A stretch of DNA of 64,000 nucleotides from Peromyscus leucopus (GCF_004664715.2 NC_051064.1:112899740-112963739), one strand, 5' to 3'. Shown: positions 11,367-23,468, counted from the first letter of the stretch. Numbers and translations: made by a program. Notes: generated from the letters alone by a model not told the origin.

Positions 11367-11888
11367 ATACTTATTGGCAGAGTATGAGTTCTAGGTACCC
11401 TACATATTCTTGCTGTAGATGCCAGTCATTTTATTTTTTTCTATTCTTTTAAGTTATAGAATCTTTTTGTTGTGGTTTTAATTTATACTTCTCTTGTTAA
11501 TAATGGGTATTTAATGTGTTCTAAGTGCCTATTCAGTTTTTTGTTTAAGTTTGTTTCTAATTTTTTTTCCTTTGAGTTAGGTGTTTTCCTGTTGATTCAC
11601 AAGAGTTCTTTATATTTTCTGGATAAGAGCTCTTTGTTGTATGATGCAAAGATCTCCCATTCTATGTTCTGCTTTTTTGCTGTTTTAATGAAAATTTTTA
11701 ATGAACAAGAATGAGTAATATTATAGTTCAGTCGTAACTTTTTCCTCTGTTAATTTTGATTTTTGGGTTGTGTTATGAATGAAATCTCTGTCTACCCTGT
11801 GCACATGGAGATGTTTTGTATTTTTTTAGAAGCTTTATTGCTTTGCCTTTTATATTTAGAGCTGTAATTCATTGGGATTGATTAAATT

Positions 11889-12101
11889 TTTTTTAGATTT
11901 ATTTATGTGTATGCGTGTTTTGCCTGCATGTATGGTGCACCATGTGTTTGGTTGATGACAGCAGAGATCAGAAGAGGGCATCAGAATCCCTGGAACTGGA
12001 GTTAAGGATAGTTGTGAGCCACCATGTAGGTTCTGGGAACTGAACCCAGGTCCCCTGCAAGAGCAAGTGCTCTTAAGTGCTGAACCATGTCTTCAGCCAC
12101 A
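11889..12101 (-). mobile_element. B2/B3-type SINE, antisense, inside an L1
   Basis: AGATTTATTTATGTGTATGC, GAACTGGAGTTAAGGATAG, GTTGTGAGCCACCATGTAGG and the end CTGAACCATGTCTTCAGCC give a B3-like element in reverse. Confidence 0.88.
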
Positions 12102-12242
12102 GAGGTTGATTTTGAATGTAGTATGGGATGGGCTGAAGTTTCTTGTTTTTTTCTTTCTCCTGATAGTATATAAATTTGATTTGCTTTCAATTATTGAAAA
12201 GATAATTATTTTACTTATTCTTTGCAGTGATATCTTTTTGCA

Positions 12243-12432
12243 GCCAGTGGTGGTGGCGGCGGCGGCGGCGGCGGCGGCACATGCCTTTAATCCCCAGCAC
12301 TCAGGAGGCAGAGACAGGCAGATCTCTGTGAGTTTGAGGCCATCCTGGGCTACAGAGTGAGTTCCAGGAAAGGCACCAAAGCTACACAGAGAAACCCTGT
12401 CTCGAAAAAACCCAAAACCAAAACCAAAACCA
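12243..12432 (+). mobile_element. B1 SINE with an internal (GGC)8 expansion
   Basis: The B1 left end (GGTGGTGGCG...CATGCCTTTAATC) carries a pure (GGC)8 tract at 12255-12278 where the consensus has about two units. It continues with the cricetid-type right half (TGAGTTCCAGGAAAGGC, CTACACAGAGAAACCCTGTC) and a CAAAAC-type tail. Confidence 0.92.
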
Positions 12433-12689
12433 ATAAATTGAGAATTTTTATATGTGTGTTTATTTTTGAACTTTCCACTCTTTTTTTTATTGGTTTGAGT
12501 ATCATTGCTTCAGTACCATCCTGTTTAGTTACTGTAGATTTAGAAATACCCTTGATAACCTAATAGTATAGGTCCTTGGCCTTATCATTTTTAAGGTGTT
12601 CTTGGCTCTTTTGCATATTTATTTATATTTACTATTAGGTCAGTAGTTTTCAGAGAAAATATAGTAGGATTATAATCAACATTGTTTCT

Positions 12690-12975
12690 AGAGAGGTTTA
12701 ACTGAGGAATGAAGACCCATTGAAGATGTGGGTGGCATCATGCCATGGATTGAGGTCCATGATTGAATAAACAGGAATAAAGGAAGCCAGCTGAACATCA
12801 ACAGTCATTTCCCTCTGCTTCCTGACTTAGAGGTACAATGTGACAAGCTGTCTAACTTTCCTGCTGCCATTCCTTCCGTTATGAAAGGCTGTGTCCCCAA
12901 TCTGTGAGCCAAAATAAACCCTTCCTTTGAAGCTTCAGTTGCTTTTATATTTTGTCGCAGTAGTAAGAAGAATAA
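12690..12975. repeat. Unclassified rodent interspersed repeat
   Basis: The segment CTGTGAGCCAAAATAAACCC with a following TTGCTTTTATATTTTGTCGC end is a motif of widespread rodent repeats. A relative of the same end lies near 23380-23440. Confidence 0.5.
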
Positions 12976-13659
12976 TACAATTTCTAAAACCAAGCTTTTC
13001 TAAAACCAAGCTGTCTGCAATCTTATTTCTTTATAGTGGCCATCCTTTGCCTTCAAACATTTTGGTTACAGACTACACATACTATTATTAACCCCCTTTT
13101 ATGGATGGGGAAATTGGAGCAGAGAGGAACTAAGTAACGCTTACAATCACATAGCTAGTAAACAATGGAGCTAGAATACAGTGAAGTTCTGGCTCTGGTA
13201 AGAGTATATTTTAAAGCAGGGGTTTATAGAAGATCTCTGCATTTAGACATTAAGTAACTTTGGAAGTAATAGAGAGCTTATGGAAAAATATTCTGTATGG
13301 TATGGTGTAGTAAAAGATGTTTTTTATTTGTACCTGATATGTATGTTAAAAACTTTTATTTAACACTGACTGCATCAAAAATCACTTGAACTTGTACAAA
13401 TGGCTTCTGGGCTCCATTCCAAATAACCTCATTGGGAGCAGAACTTGCTGTAGGAAACACATCTGGATTTCTAATTTAGTGTGGGGCAGACATTATGTAC
13501 CTCTGCATTGTTACAACGAAATAGATAATTTAAAAATAATTTAATTATTAATTAAAACTATTGAAAATGGATAATTATCATTGCTAACTTTTGTAAGTAC
13601 TTTGCCTTTTAAAATGTCATTTAATTGTTAATCAAATTAACCTGAACAAACTTCCATGT

Positions 13660-13900
13660 TCCTTATAGCATTATTCACATTACTCAGGATATTGAAACAA
13701 CCTAAACCTGACACAGATAAGCATCTCTTACATGTGGAATCTTAAAAAAGCTGAACTACTAGCAACAGGTTAGAATGGTGGTTGCCAACGATTACTTATC
13801 GCACATGGGAATGGATGTATTGACCAAAAAGCATAAACTTTCAGTTATACCATGAGTACATTCTAGAGAGCCAATACAAACCATGTAGTGTTATAGACAA
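13660..13900 (+). mobile_element. Ancient L1 3' fragment, sense
   Basis: CATTATTCACATTACTCAGG, ATTGAAACAACCTAAACCTG and TGGAATCTTAAAAAAGCTGA follow the 3' part of old mammalian L1 (L1M-type). Confidence 0.7.
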
Positions 13901-14109
13901 TAATGCTGCCTGTGTTGTTTACTTCTTCAAATTATTCTAAGACAGTAGATCCTAAGTGTCTTCTTCCCCTCTACCGTGCACAAGCATGAGCGTGCAACAC
14001 ATATGGCAACTAATTAGAGTAATGATGTATTAGTTCAGTTGTGATAATCATTATAATATATGTATATGTCAGGTCATCACATGCCCTGCTTGAATATGTA
14101 ATTTTTGTC

Positions 14110-14660
14110 AGTTTTACTTAAACATGACCAGTGATCAGTCATACATATGTATGTATGTATTTAACATTCAAAATACTACACTGTTGTGAAGCAGATCTCC
14201 AGAAGCGCCTTTTATCTTCTCATACTAGAACTGTAATACCGGTTAGGCAACAATTCTTTTTCTTCCCAAAGTTCCCAGCAACTACCATTCTGTTTGTCTA
14301 TGAACTCTACTATTTTTGTTAGGTGCCTAGTATATACAGTATTTGTTTTGTGTGTGTGTGTGTATGACTGACTTATTTCACCTAGTGTAATATTTTCGGT
14401 CTGTCCATATTATAACAGGAAAGACTTTTCTTCTTTTTTGAAAGCAAATAGTATTTTACTTACTGTATTAACATGCTACATTGCATTTGCCCATTCATCC
14501 ACTGATGAGCATTTTGGTTACTTTGCCTTTTCCTGCTGTGAATAGTGGGACTGAACATGGGTGTGCATATATCTCTTTGAGGTTACTTTCAGTTCTTTTG
14601 GCTATCTATCTAAAGTAGGATTGCTATTTATACCCCCAAATACTTAAAGTGGATGACTTA
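14110..14660 (-). mobile_element. Ancient L1 3' fragment, antisense
   Basis: TGACTTATTTCACCTAGTG, CCCATTCATCCACTGATGAG, GCTGTGAATAGTGGGACTGA and TTCTTTTGGCTATCTATCT are the reverse of L1M 3' sequence. A short (TG)n lies at about 14351-14363. Confidence 0.75.
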
Positions 14661-15162
14661 CAGCTATGGCAAAGTATTATGGCACTTTTGAGAAGGGAAA
14701 GGGTTTCACTTGACTCTGAATTTATGCTAGCTTGTGGAGAGATCAGGTGTATGGGCCAAGGCTGGAAACTATGGAAATGCAATTCCAGAGGGACTGTGAT
14801 GGTGATTTAGACCAGAGTGAGTAGAAGGTCAGTCAGAGTCTACATTTTGGACATAAAGAATTCTTTATAGATTCAGCATAGATTTTAAAATATACAGTAT
14901 GTGAGAAAGAAGGGAGTTGAGAACGACTTTTTTTTTTTTTTTAATTTTAGAAACAGAATTATTAGAACTAAGGTCTGGACCAGGAACATCTTCCTAGCTA
15001 CCAGGAACATCTCCCTAGCTACCCAAAGCAGAAGCCTGAGATCTTTGTTAGTCTTCTTCAACTTCTGTCTCATATTACTGACCAAATGCATGCTCTTAAA
15101 GGGAAGGTGTAAGTTGAAAATTGTTTTCTCATTATGTTCTGACTAAATGAAAATTTGTTGTT

Positions 15163-15282
15163 TTGTTATTTTGAGACAGAGACTTACTCTGTAGCATAGG
15201 CTTTGCCTCAAACTTGGCAATCTTACTGTCTCAGCCTCTTGAACGCTGGGATTACAGGCATGAGTCACATACCCAGGTTATG
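15163..15282 (-). mobile_element. Old B1 SINE, antisense
   Basis: TTTTGAGACAGAGACTTACT through CGCTGGGATTACAGGCATGA. The GATTACAGG form is the older 7SL-like state. Confidence 0.8.
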
Positions 15283-15436
15283 CAAACTCTTAATGCCTTT
15301 ATGTCTTATAATCTAATTCACATATATATTTACAGTCTTTCACTGCTACCTGACCCAAGCCTTTCTTAAAGTCATACAAAACTTGTTTCCTGAATAGTCT
15401 AAAAACAATGTTTATACTTTTGCACTTGAAAAAAAA

Positions 15437-15690
15437 ATTCCAGGTGTGGTGGCACATTTTCAAAACCAACACTTGGGAGGAAGAGGTGTGAGGCAGGGGC
15501 AGAGGTAGAGGGGCAGAGGCAGGGAGGCAGAGAACCAGAAAGGCAGAGGCAGAATCTCTGTGAGTTCCAGGCCAGCCTGGTCTACAGAGTAAGTTCCAGG
15601 ATAGCCAAGGCTATAGAGACCTGTCTTGAAAACCCAACAACAACAACAACAACAATAACCCAACCAAAACCAAACCAAACCACAGCAAGA
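15437..15690 (+). mobile_element. B1 SINE with an expanded purine-rich middle
   Basis: The head (GTGTGGTGGCACATTTTC) and right half (CCAGCCTGGTCTACAGAGTA) are B1. The usual GGAGGCAGAGGCAG stretch is expanded to a run of AGGCAG-like units at about 15475-15560. A (CAA)n tail follows. Confidence 0.88.
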
Positions 15691-15960
15691 AAACTAGTAC
15701 AAATAAAAACAGAATCCTCTCCTCATGCTCTTACCCTTGTCTCTTCCTACAGAAGCTCTGCTTTTAGAGGTGTGTTGGGTACCATCCTTCTTCCCAGCGA
15801 CATTGAGATGACTTGTATTATTTTGTCTTATTACATCCTTTATGTTCCTCTACCAAGACCTCATTAAAGAGAAGAAAAAAATCATCAACTTTGAAGTAAT
15901 ACTGAAGAATACTTGAAGAAAGTCTGCAGAAAGATGCCATATTAAAATGTTTGAAAAGTA

Positions 15961-16180
15961 AGGGCTGGAGAGATGGCTCAGCAGTTTATAGTGTGTATGT
16001 TTTTAAGAAAACCCAAGTTCAGTTGCCACCGTCCACATTGGGTAGCTCATAACTGCCTGTAACTCCAGCTCCAGGGAATCTGGCACCTCTGGCCTCTGTA
16101 GGTACCTACAATCATATACACATATCCACCGCCTCATGCACACATACATATACACATTTAAAAATAGTAAAAGATCTTTT
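15961..16180 (+). mobile_element. B3-type SINE
   Basis: It starts GGGCTGGAGAGATGGCTCAG (tRNA-derived head with the Pol III A box) and ends in CACACATACATATACAC and an A-rich tail. Confidence 0.85.
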
Positions 16181-16380
16181 AAAATACATTTGAAAAATAG
16201 TAATTTAGAAGAAAAGTTTATAAGAATGAACTTAAATGTAATTGGTTGTTAGCAATAACCTTTTATAGTTTGGAAAATTTAAAATTACTCAAGAAAAATG
16301 ATTTTCTTTTCATTTCAGAAAGGATGAAATATTAGGAGTCTTTTTGAGGACACACTGACTCATTGAAAAATTACTTAATT

Positions 16381-16592
16381 TTACTCATGTGTATGTGTGT
16401 GTGCTTGCTTGTATGTGTGTACACCACATTTGTACAGGACCCACTGAGGCCAGATGGAGCTATTGGATCTCCTAGAACTGGAGTTAAAAGGGGTTGTGAG
16501 CTACCCAATGTAGGTGTTGGAAACTGAACCTGGATCCTTTACAAGACTATCAAGGACTCTTTATTAACCACTGAGCTATCTTTTCAGCTCCC
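16381..16592 (-). mobile_element. B3-type SINE, antisense
   Basis: TGTGTATGTGTGTGTGCTTG, CTAGAACTGGAGTTAAAAGG, GTTGTGAGCTACCCAATG and ACCACTGAGCTATCTTTTCA match a B3 in reverse. Confidence 0.85.
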
Positions 16593-17985
16593 ACATTAGT
16601 TTATAATTATAATCTTGTATTCTATTTTAGACCTCTATTTTAGTGTGGACATTTATATCTACTCTTATTTCTTTAACTTGCCACTATGTAAGTAGGGAAA
16701 TTTTCATCTCATTTTCTTTCTTACAGCTCACTAGACTAACAGTATAAATGAGGCAGAAGCTAGAAAGTGCCTACTTTATAGCTATTGAGAGAGAGACTTC
16801 TTTAGAAGTTCACATTGATATAAATGATAATGCTACTATGGGGATAAGATTGTAGTAAGAATACCTTTCTTCTTAGGACATAATCCATGAGAATAATAGG
16901 ATTCTGCCTTGTTCACAACTCTTGTATTAGTGCCCAGACAGTTCTGGGTTACTAGCTAAAAATATTGTTGGCTAGGTTCATGCTAGATTGTATATAAGGG
17001 GTCAGTAAATGGCAAGATGGGAATTGTGAATGCTAAAGTACTAATACCGGTGTGTTAAATATCTGTTGCTTGCGTAATTTGAAATTATTTGAATTCTTAC
17101 ATATTGCATGGAAACAACTTGAAAAAAAAAAGGAATTGATTTCTGTACTTTCAGGATTTTCCAGAAATGGAAAAAAGTAGATGATGAAACAAAGCTAATA
17201 CTGCAATAATTATTACTCTCTTTCATAAACTTCCCAAACATGGAATTTGCAAGATTTAGTTCTACCATTTAATTTGATCTGCTAATAATGCATATTGTCA
17301 CATAGAAATACATTTATCATTTTTATTTTCAATAGATATTTGAATTTCTTTTCTATGTACTGATTGCATACTTGAAATGTATTAGTTTTAGCATTATTTT
17401 CATTTATATGCAAACTAGAGACTCACTTTTTAATACCTCAGATTATACTTCAATCATTTGAATATAAAGTGGAATGTGTGGGAATGAGGAGGTAGAAAGC
17501 AGAAATTATCAGAAGTGTGAAGAAAAGAAGCTCACAGATTTGAAAGAACTTTTGAACAACTAGGCTATTAGGGAAGCCAGAATGGTCCAACATTCGACTT
17601 AGGAAAAATTACCTCTTGAGTAGTTTTGTTAGAACATAGTATTGATTGGTCAATTTCAATTCACTCAAGGTCCATACTCCTTGGAGAGTCTAATTGGTTT
17701 ATGCAGTGCCATCATTATTGACATAGTTCCAACAGCATTATGAACACAAATAATTCTCCAAAGGAAAAACAAGAGTCTTAATGAAAAGCTTTCTAAATAC
17801 TGTATTTTATTACGGTAAGGTAGAAGCACTTAACAGAAGATGCTTTTTATTGCTAAGAGAACATTCAGTATTTTGTTTAAATAAATATTTCAAGTGTGTT
17901 TACTTCCTTTTATGGCATTATCATTTCGCTAGCTCAGTTACGTATTTTGTTAAATTCTTTCCCTCCCTTTTTTTTCCCATTTCAG

Positions 17986-18032
17986 GCAGCTATCAATGGT
18001 GTAATACCCCAGGAAAATGGCATTCTACAAAG
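17986..18032 (+). CDS. Faf1: Faf1 internal coding exon (UBA C-terminal end), probably exon 3
   Basis: This 47-nt exon encodes AAINGVIPQENGILQ plus the first two bases of a Ser codon, which matches FAF1 residues about 39-54. FAF1 is a ubiquitin-receptor adaptor of the UBX family. Its N-terminal UBA domain (about residues 1-57) binds ubiquitinated proteins and its C-terminal UBX domain binds VCP/p97; it acts in ER-associated degradation, Fas death signalling and NF-kB control. The exon gives the last helix of the UBA domain. It is too short to stand out as an ORF and was found by its splice sites: a long pyrimidine tract ending TTTCAG, and a donor AAG|GTATGT. It starts in phase 0 and ends after two codon bases, which join the T that opens the next exon at 28818 to make AGT (Ser). 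Exon numbering follows the human gene from memory. Confidence 0.93.
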
Positions 18033-18114
18033 GTATGTTACAAAACACTTAATGATTTGATGACAGTTTATCAGAATGAAGAAGAAACATTTACCAATTT
18101 GGGGGGTTCACTCT

Positions 18115-18347
18115 TTAAAAAAAGATTTATGCTTATTTTATGTGTATGAATGCTTTTGCTTGCATGTATGTAAGTATAGCATTTGCATGCAGTGCCTGCA
18201 AAGGCAGCCCAGAAGACAGCATTGGGTACTGTGGAACAGGAACTGAAGCTTCAGGTAGTTGTAAGTTGTCATGTGAGTCCTGGGAACCAAATGTGGGTCT
18301 TCTGCAAGAGCAGTTGTCTCTTAACTGCTGAGCCAACTCCATAGTGC
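18115..18347 (-). mobile_element. B3-type SINE, antisense, 82 bases after a Faf1 exon
   Basis: AAAAAAAGATTTATGCTTAT, CAGGTAGTTGTAAGTTGTCA and TCTTAACTGCTGAGCCAACT show a diverged B3 in reverse in the first part of the intron. Overlapping open frames on both strands are SINE translations. Confidence 0.82.
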
Positions 18348-18496
18348 TAGCTCCTGGGCTCACCTTTTAGTGGAGCTTTAGACTTTGGGTCAGTAAGTTC
18401 ATTAAAACAGGCATTGTTCTTTTATATCATTTGTTAATAAGTTCTCTGAAGTTAGTTATTTCTCTAACATTTTCAACCAATCCTCTGCCCTTCTTT

Positions 18497-18612
18497 GGAA
18501 CAGGGTCTTGTATATACCTGTCTTGTCTTGAGCTCCCTGTGTAGCTATATCTGGTCTTAAATCACTCTTTCTCCTGCTTCTGTGACCCAAGTGCTGGTAG
18601 TACAGGCGTGAG
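18497..18612 (-). mobile_element. Old B1 SINE, antisense
   Basis: GGAACAGGGTCTTGTATATA and CCAAGTGCTGGTAGTACAGG, diverged. Confidence 0.65.
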
Positions 18613-20036
18613 AAGTCTTATTACTAGAAAAATCTATATTTTTTGCCAGTTGGAGAATATAAACTCTTAGAGTGATTTGGTGATTTTCATTTTTTCTAAA
18701 ATCTTCTTTTTAGTCTTAAGATGGAAGGAACTGAAAATAAGACATGGCACAATAGCTTCAGAGTATGGTTGTCACCTGACAATTAAGGCTTTCTAACTCA
18801 GGACAACTTGTAGCAGTTTCAGTACCTCTTTAATAATGACACGTCCCAGAGCACAGAACTATTACTCTATCTGAACTGTTAACATGTGGATTAGTTTTAT
18901 TGGCTTTCTGTCTTTGTTACAGGTAAAATTGGAAGATGATCCTAAGAGAGAATTATAATATTTAAAACATACTTAAAAAGAAGTGGATGATTTTTTTCTT
19001 TTTTCCCTTTGAAAGTGGGAGATTTCTGGATTAAAATAACTCAGTTTAAAGTCAGAGGAGATAAAACAATTTTTCCTTCCAAGCATAGTTTAATTTTTTT
19101 GATATTTGCACCTTCTGTTCTTTTAGTTTAGACTCTTGGCTTGAGCTTTGGTGCCTGGGACTTCTAAGTCACAGAAGCATGCTCTGCTGAGTGCGCATGA
19201 GGCAAGCAGAAATGGTGGACTAGGAATAAAGTTGTGGAGAGGAAGAAAAGCACTCTTGTAACAGCATAAAAAATTATACCTGATTTGCAAAATTGTGCTA
19301 TATTTGGTAGGAAACTGTATTTAGGATGGAAACAAAAATCTGCTTGTTGCCTATACCACTTTTAATGATTTAGTGGAAAGCTATTTTCTAGTTCACCCTT
19401 AAAATTTGTCACATGTTTGATTCAGAGTAAATATGGCTGATATCCAGAGTCTGTACCACAGCATTTTTTGGTTTTGGTTGGAAGGGTGATTAAAAGCATT
19501 CAATTAGCTCTATTGAAGATCTTGTCCCAGAAAAGCAATCCAGTTAATTACAGGAACTTCCTTCATGTTCACTTATTTTTGTTTTGTTTTTTAAATAATT
19601 TTTATGGTGTAAGTATGCTATTCTTTTTTAATTTTAATTTTTTAATTAATTAATTAATTAATTTTTCTATTATCAGCTTGATATAGTATAAATTCTTATC
19701 TTAATAGTGAAATGTTTTATTGATGCTTGCTTAGTAATTGAGTAAAACCAAAACTTATTATCAACCACAGTCCTCCTAGGGTCCCCCGTGCTATATATAT
19801 AGCCTCCATGGTTCTGTGGGTTGCGGTCTGATTGTTCACTTCTATAAATTTGGTTTAGAAAGCTGTAGACCACTGAGTAGCACTCCACTGTCATCTTGAC
19901 TAAGTGCTGTTACCACATTCTGTGCCACTGTCTCCTCAGTGAGTGCGGAAGACGACATACTGGACTTCAAAGCATTGCTGTGGTAACTGCAGATATCCTT
20001 TTTCCCTGCAAATCTTCCACCTCTCTTGTTTTTTGC

Positions 20037-20083
<47 letters not shown>
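20037..20083. repeat. (TG)n microsatellite
   Basis: A pure TG run of about 22 units, ending before ATGAGAAATTTAG. Confidence 0.97.
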
Positions 20084-20517
20084 TGAGAAATTTAGTATCC
20101 TCTAGTAAATACTATAGTATTTAGGGTCTAAATTTGATCAGAGTTGGGTTTTATTAGCTTTTTTTGCCTCTTTCTGAAGAATGAATCATGCCTGTGTAAG
20201 AAAATAAGTTGTGTCTAATAAATTTCTCAACTGTTTCCTTCCTGTGTTCTTTAGTTTTAAGATCACTGTGAATTTACATAACTGAAAATAGTTCTTGTGT
20301 GTCTGCTGACAAAGGAAAATAGAAGAGCCCTTCTTGAATTCTTCCATAGTTAGCACTAAAAGTAGAAGACACAGTGCTAGATATGCATGTAGTCACTTAA
20401 AAGGGTTTTGTGTCTTTGATTTAAGGTAAATATAGCTTATATAGAACTGACTCTTAGTTTATACTTTAATAGAAGAGCAGAATCAAATAGTTTAGTATTT
20501 CTATGCATCTCAGGTTT

Positions 20518-20710
20518 ATATCTCTTGCTGAGATAAAATATCTCAACCAAAACAACTTACGGGAGAAAGGGCTTATTAGCTCACTTCTGTCCTCTCTCAT
20601 TAGTTAACATAATCAAGATAGTCCTTCACAGCAATGCCCACAGGCCAACCTGATCTAGATACCTTTTTCCAGGTGATTCTAGATCGTGTCAAGTTAATAA
20701 TTAAAGATAA
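20518..20710. repeat. Rodent interspersed repeat fragment, unclassified
   Basis: GGGAGAAAGGGCTTATTAGC, CCCACAGGCCAACCTGATCT and GATCGTGTCAAGTTAATA correspond to a shortened relative of the repeat at 10974-11366. Confidence 0.6.
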
Positions 20711-20861
20711 CCATCACATTATCTATTCTATTTATATATATTGAAATTTATGTATTATAAGATACTATCATGAGATACAGAAGTTTTGATAGTAAATAGT
20801 TGCTGGACAAATTACAAAAGATGTAATTCTTTTGACCATAGGTTATAAAACTTTTTGGAGT

Positions 20862-20945
20862 TTGATTGTTGGAACCCTCGTAGTGGAAAGAGAGGACCAG
20901 CTCCCACAGTTTGTCCACTGACCTCCACTTGATCTGTTGGACACA

Positions 20946-20990
<45 letters not shown>

Positions 20991-21028
20991 TCACTCACTC
21001 ACTCACTCACTCACTCACTCACTCACTA
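20862..21028 (+). mobile_element. B4-type SINE 3' part with compound (CA)n(CACT)n tail
   Basis: The TTTGTCCACTGACCTCCAC end of a B4 is followed by (CA)n at 20949-20986 and (CACT)n at 20987-21028. Confidence 0.75.
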
Positions 21029-22928
21029 ACACTTAAAAATTAGAAAGAGAAATTTAAAAAAAAAGTTATGCCCTTTTTTCATTGTTCTTTTTTCTGGAAG
21101 ATCAGTAAACATGATCTGTCATAACTTGTGTTTTAAGATATTTTCCTTTGGGTAAGAAAGTTGAAATTCAGCACCTGTATATAATATCTTTGTCTCCCAA
21201 ATTTATTTTTACAGTCATTTTAGTTACATATTTTAATTAGATACTAATAAAGACAGGAACTTTTATCCCTGATTCATAGTTAAGGCTAATAAGGCGTGAA
21301 GTGGCTTGACCCAGATGGTTCAGCATGATGTTGCTGGAGTAGGGAGTATCTTCTGGTTCAGCATGTCCTTTGACCTTTCTTCTTGGACTGTCTCAATACT
21401 ACATTGTGTTTTTAATGATTGTGTCTTACGCAGTCACTCATTCTCTTGTAAGTGAACATCAAGTTTGCACATGGACCTGCTGGGTAAAGCCACGAAGAAC
21501 CCGAGAACGGGCTCCCACAGGAGAGCAGATGTTATGTTTAAAAAACGAGCTTTATAAATTAGTAGTATAACTCTACTTATTCACTAAGTGGGCGCTATTT
21601 ATCAATTACTTATTTCATGACCCATAAAAGTATATAGTATACTCATTTTTTATTGCTTAGCATAATCACATTTAGGAAAGACAGGTTTATTTCCAAATCT
21701 TGAGTGTTACACTTTTAGAATATATAATGTTAAACCTTCAGAATGTGTAAGTGCCCAGGTATTCTGGTTTAGTAAAATGTCCATTAAAACAATCTGAATT
21801 GATTTATAAATTTGCCTTGAGAACAAATGTGGTTTTATTTGAGAGGTGTACCCAGAGACTTTGCCATGGAATGAACTTCTGAAAGTTGGAATAATAAGCA
21901 AATGCAGAGTTCCTATTAACTTAGCCTTTTCCTTACTACCTCCTGGAGCCTGAGTGCTTTGTAGAGAAAGCTGAGCACTCCTCTGCTGAGATTTAGACCT
22001 GAAATAGACCCGCCCCCATCAGTGTCTCTTAAAAATGATCTTCGTTGTTTCAACCATATTTTATTTTATGTATAGCTATATTTTACATATTTAGTAATAC
22101 TATAACATAATGATTGATATAGTTGTAAGCAGTAGAATAAGGGGAAATGTTCAGATTACAAAACCTCTTCCCCAAGAACACATTAAAAAGAAAACCTTTC
22201 TCTAAATGGGTCAATGTGACAAATCTATTCAGTGACTGGTCATGTCCAGTTCCTGTTGTGCCATCGATTGATGGAGTTAAAAAGAAAGTCCAACTTTCAC
22301 AATTTTTGCCTCAAAAACATATATTCAGTTCTTTTGGGAGGCAAAGATGGTTCTTGCTTCTTCAATACATAGAAAGCTGAATTTACCTATCAACCATTAA
22401 AAAAATAAAAACTATGATGGAGTCAAAACTAGAAAAAATATTAGCTTTTTATCCTTTCATGATTCATGGATCTTTTTTTCTATTCTCATTCTTCCTCATT
22501 ACCTAATATTGTCTTTTCTTTTTACCCTTTCTAAATTTTTAGGTTTTGCTCACACTTCCACCTTTTTCCAGTGCCTTTATTATTATTATTTTTTTTTTAA
22601 TAATTTTTGATTAGAAAAGTATAGTGGTCTCAAAAAACCAACAAACCAAATCCTCCCCCAAACCAAAAGAACCCAAAAAGGAAAAGTGTAGTGGAGGAAG
22701 TCAAATGATATGTTGGTTATTTTAAAAATGAAAGAAAACTATTTTTGAGACCTGTTTGTTAAGGATCAATAACCAAAAATACTGGATGGGGGATTTCAAC
22801 CATTGTAAAATTGAAGGAGTTTCATGTAGGGAATCAATTGTAAAGATGGGGAGGAGGTTGAAAGAGCAAACAGTAGATACTAAGACAAAACAGAGTGAAA
22901 AATAGTGTGACTGAGAAGAAACACAAAG

Positions 22929-23042
22929 GGGCTGGGCAAACAGCTGGGAACCTTCCTGAAGGTAGAAGAGAGAACTGATTCTGCAGAGTGTCTTCTGACC
23001 TCCACACAGGCACTGTGGCATGCGTGTCTACACAAACACATG
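22929..23042 (+). mobile_element. B4-type SINE, short copy
   Basis: GGGGCTGGGCAAACAGCTGG head and TCTTCTGACCTCCACACAGG tail, internally shortened. Confidence 0.65.
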
Positions 23043-23468
23043 CACACTGTGATGGATGATATTATTTGCTAACTTGGTACTTTGAAAGCAAGCCTCTGGG
23101 TACACCTTTGATTATCTCCATTGAGTTTAGCCTCTGAGAATTTCTGTAGGATATTATTTTGATTATATTAAATGATCTAAGAAGATCCAGTCTAAAAATG
23201 AGCAGCACTATTCCCTAGGAGGAGGATTCTGAACTGCTTAAGAGCAGTGAAGGTGAGCTGTGCATAGGAATGCATGCTTAATTCATTGCTCTTTGTTCTA
23301 TATTATGGATGTGATAGGAGGAATAGTTCCCTCAGGCACCTGCTGTCTTGACTTCTTTGCTGTGATAGCCTGCAGCTTGGACCTAGGAGCTAAAATAAGC
23401 CCTTTCTCCCTTAAATTGTGCTTGTCATGGTATTTTATCACAGCAGCAGCAAAGACGCTAACACACCC
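23043..23468. repeat. Unclassified rodent interspersed repeat
   Basis: TGGATGATATTATTTGCTAA, ACCTTTGATTATCTCCATTG and CTAAAATAAGCCCTTTCTCC, then a CAGCAGCAGCAAAGACGCTA end, are the landmarks of a widespread rodent repeat. Confidence 0.55.

Larger units (their letters stand above)
11400..12640 (-). mobile_element. Old L1 (3' region), antisense, split by two SINEs
   Basis: Phrases such as CAAGAGTTCTTTATATTTTCTGGATA, then ATCTCCCATTCTATGTTCTG, TTAATTTTGATTTTTGGG and CAGTACCATCCTGTTTAGTTACTGTAG are in the order of mammalian L1 read in reverse. The L1 is split by a B3-like SINE (11889-12101) and a B1 (12243-12432). It is too decayed for coding potential. Confidence 0.8.
1..17985 (+). other. Faf1: Faf1 intron upstream of the UBA-end exon (3' part only)
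   Basis: I could not find the preceding coding exon, expected to encode a segment ending NNWDLV, so the intron extends left of the window. The stretch holds SINEs, LTR pieces and old L1 described separately. Between them lies AT-rich unique-looking sequence (about 540-1100, 1580-3490, 3850-4930, 7300-7910, 9015-9590, 10107-10970, 12976-13660 and 16600-17985) in which I see no gene. A repeat at 5764-6030, followed by a direct duplication at 6031-6160, is unclassified. The last 400 bases before the exon (about 17560-17760) have no recognisable repeat. Confidence 0.9.

Noticed and set aside
12067..12360. Frame with a poly-Ala stretch
   Set aside because: The Ala run is the (GGC)8 expansion inside a B1; upstream is antisense L1. 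Not a protein gene.
1..17985. Search for the upstream Faf1 exon encoding the start of the UBA domain
   Set aside because: No sequence coding for a segment ending NNWDLV with a GT donor was found; it probably lies left of the window.
20949..21028. Regular short direct repeats considered as a CRISPR-like array
   Set aside because: The units are 2 and 4 bases without spacers: a microsatellite in a vertebrate genome.
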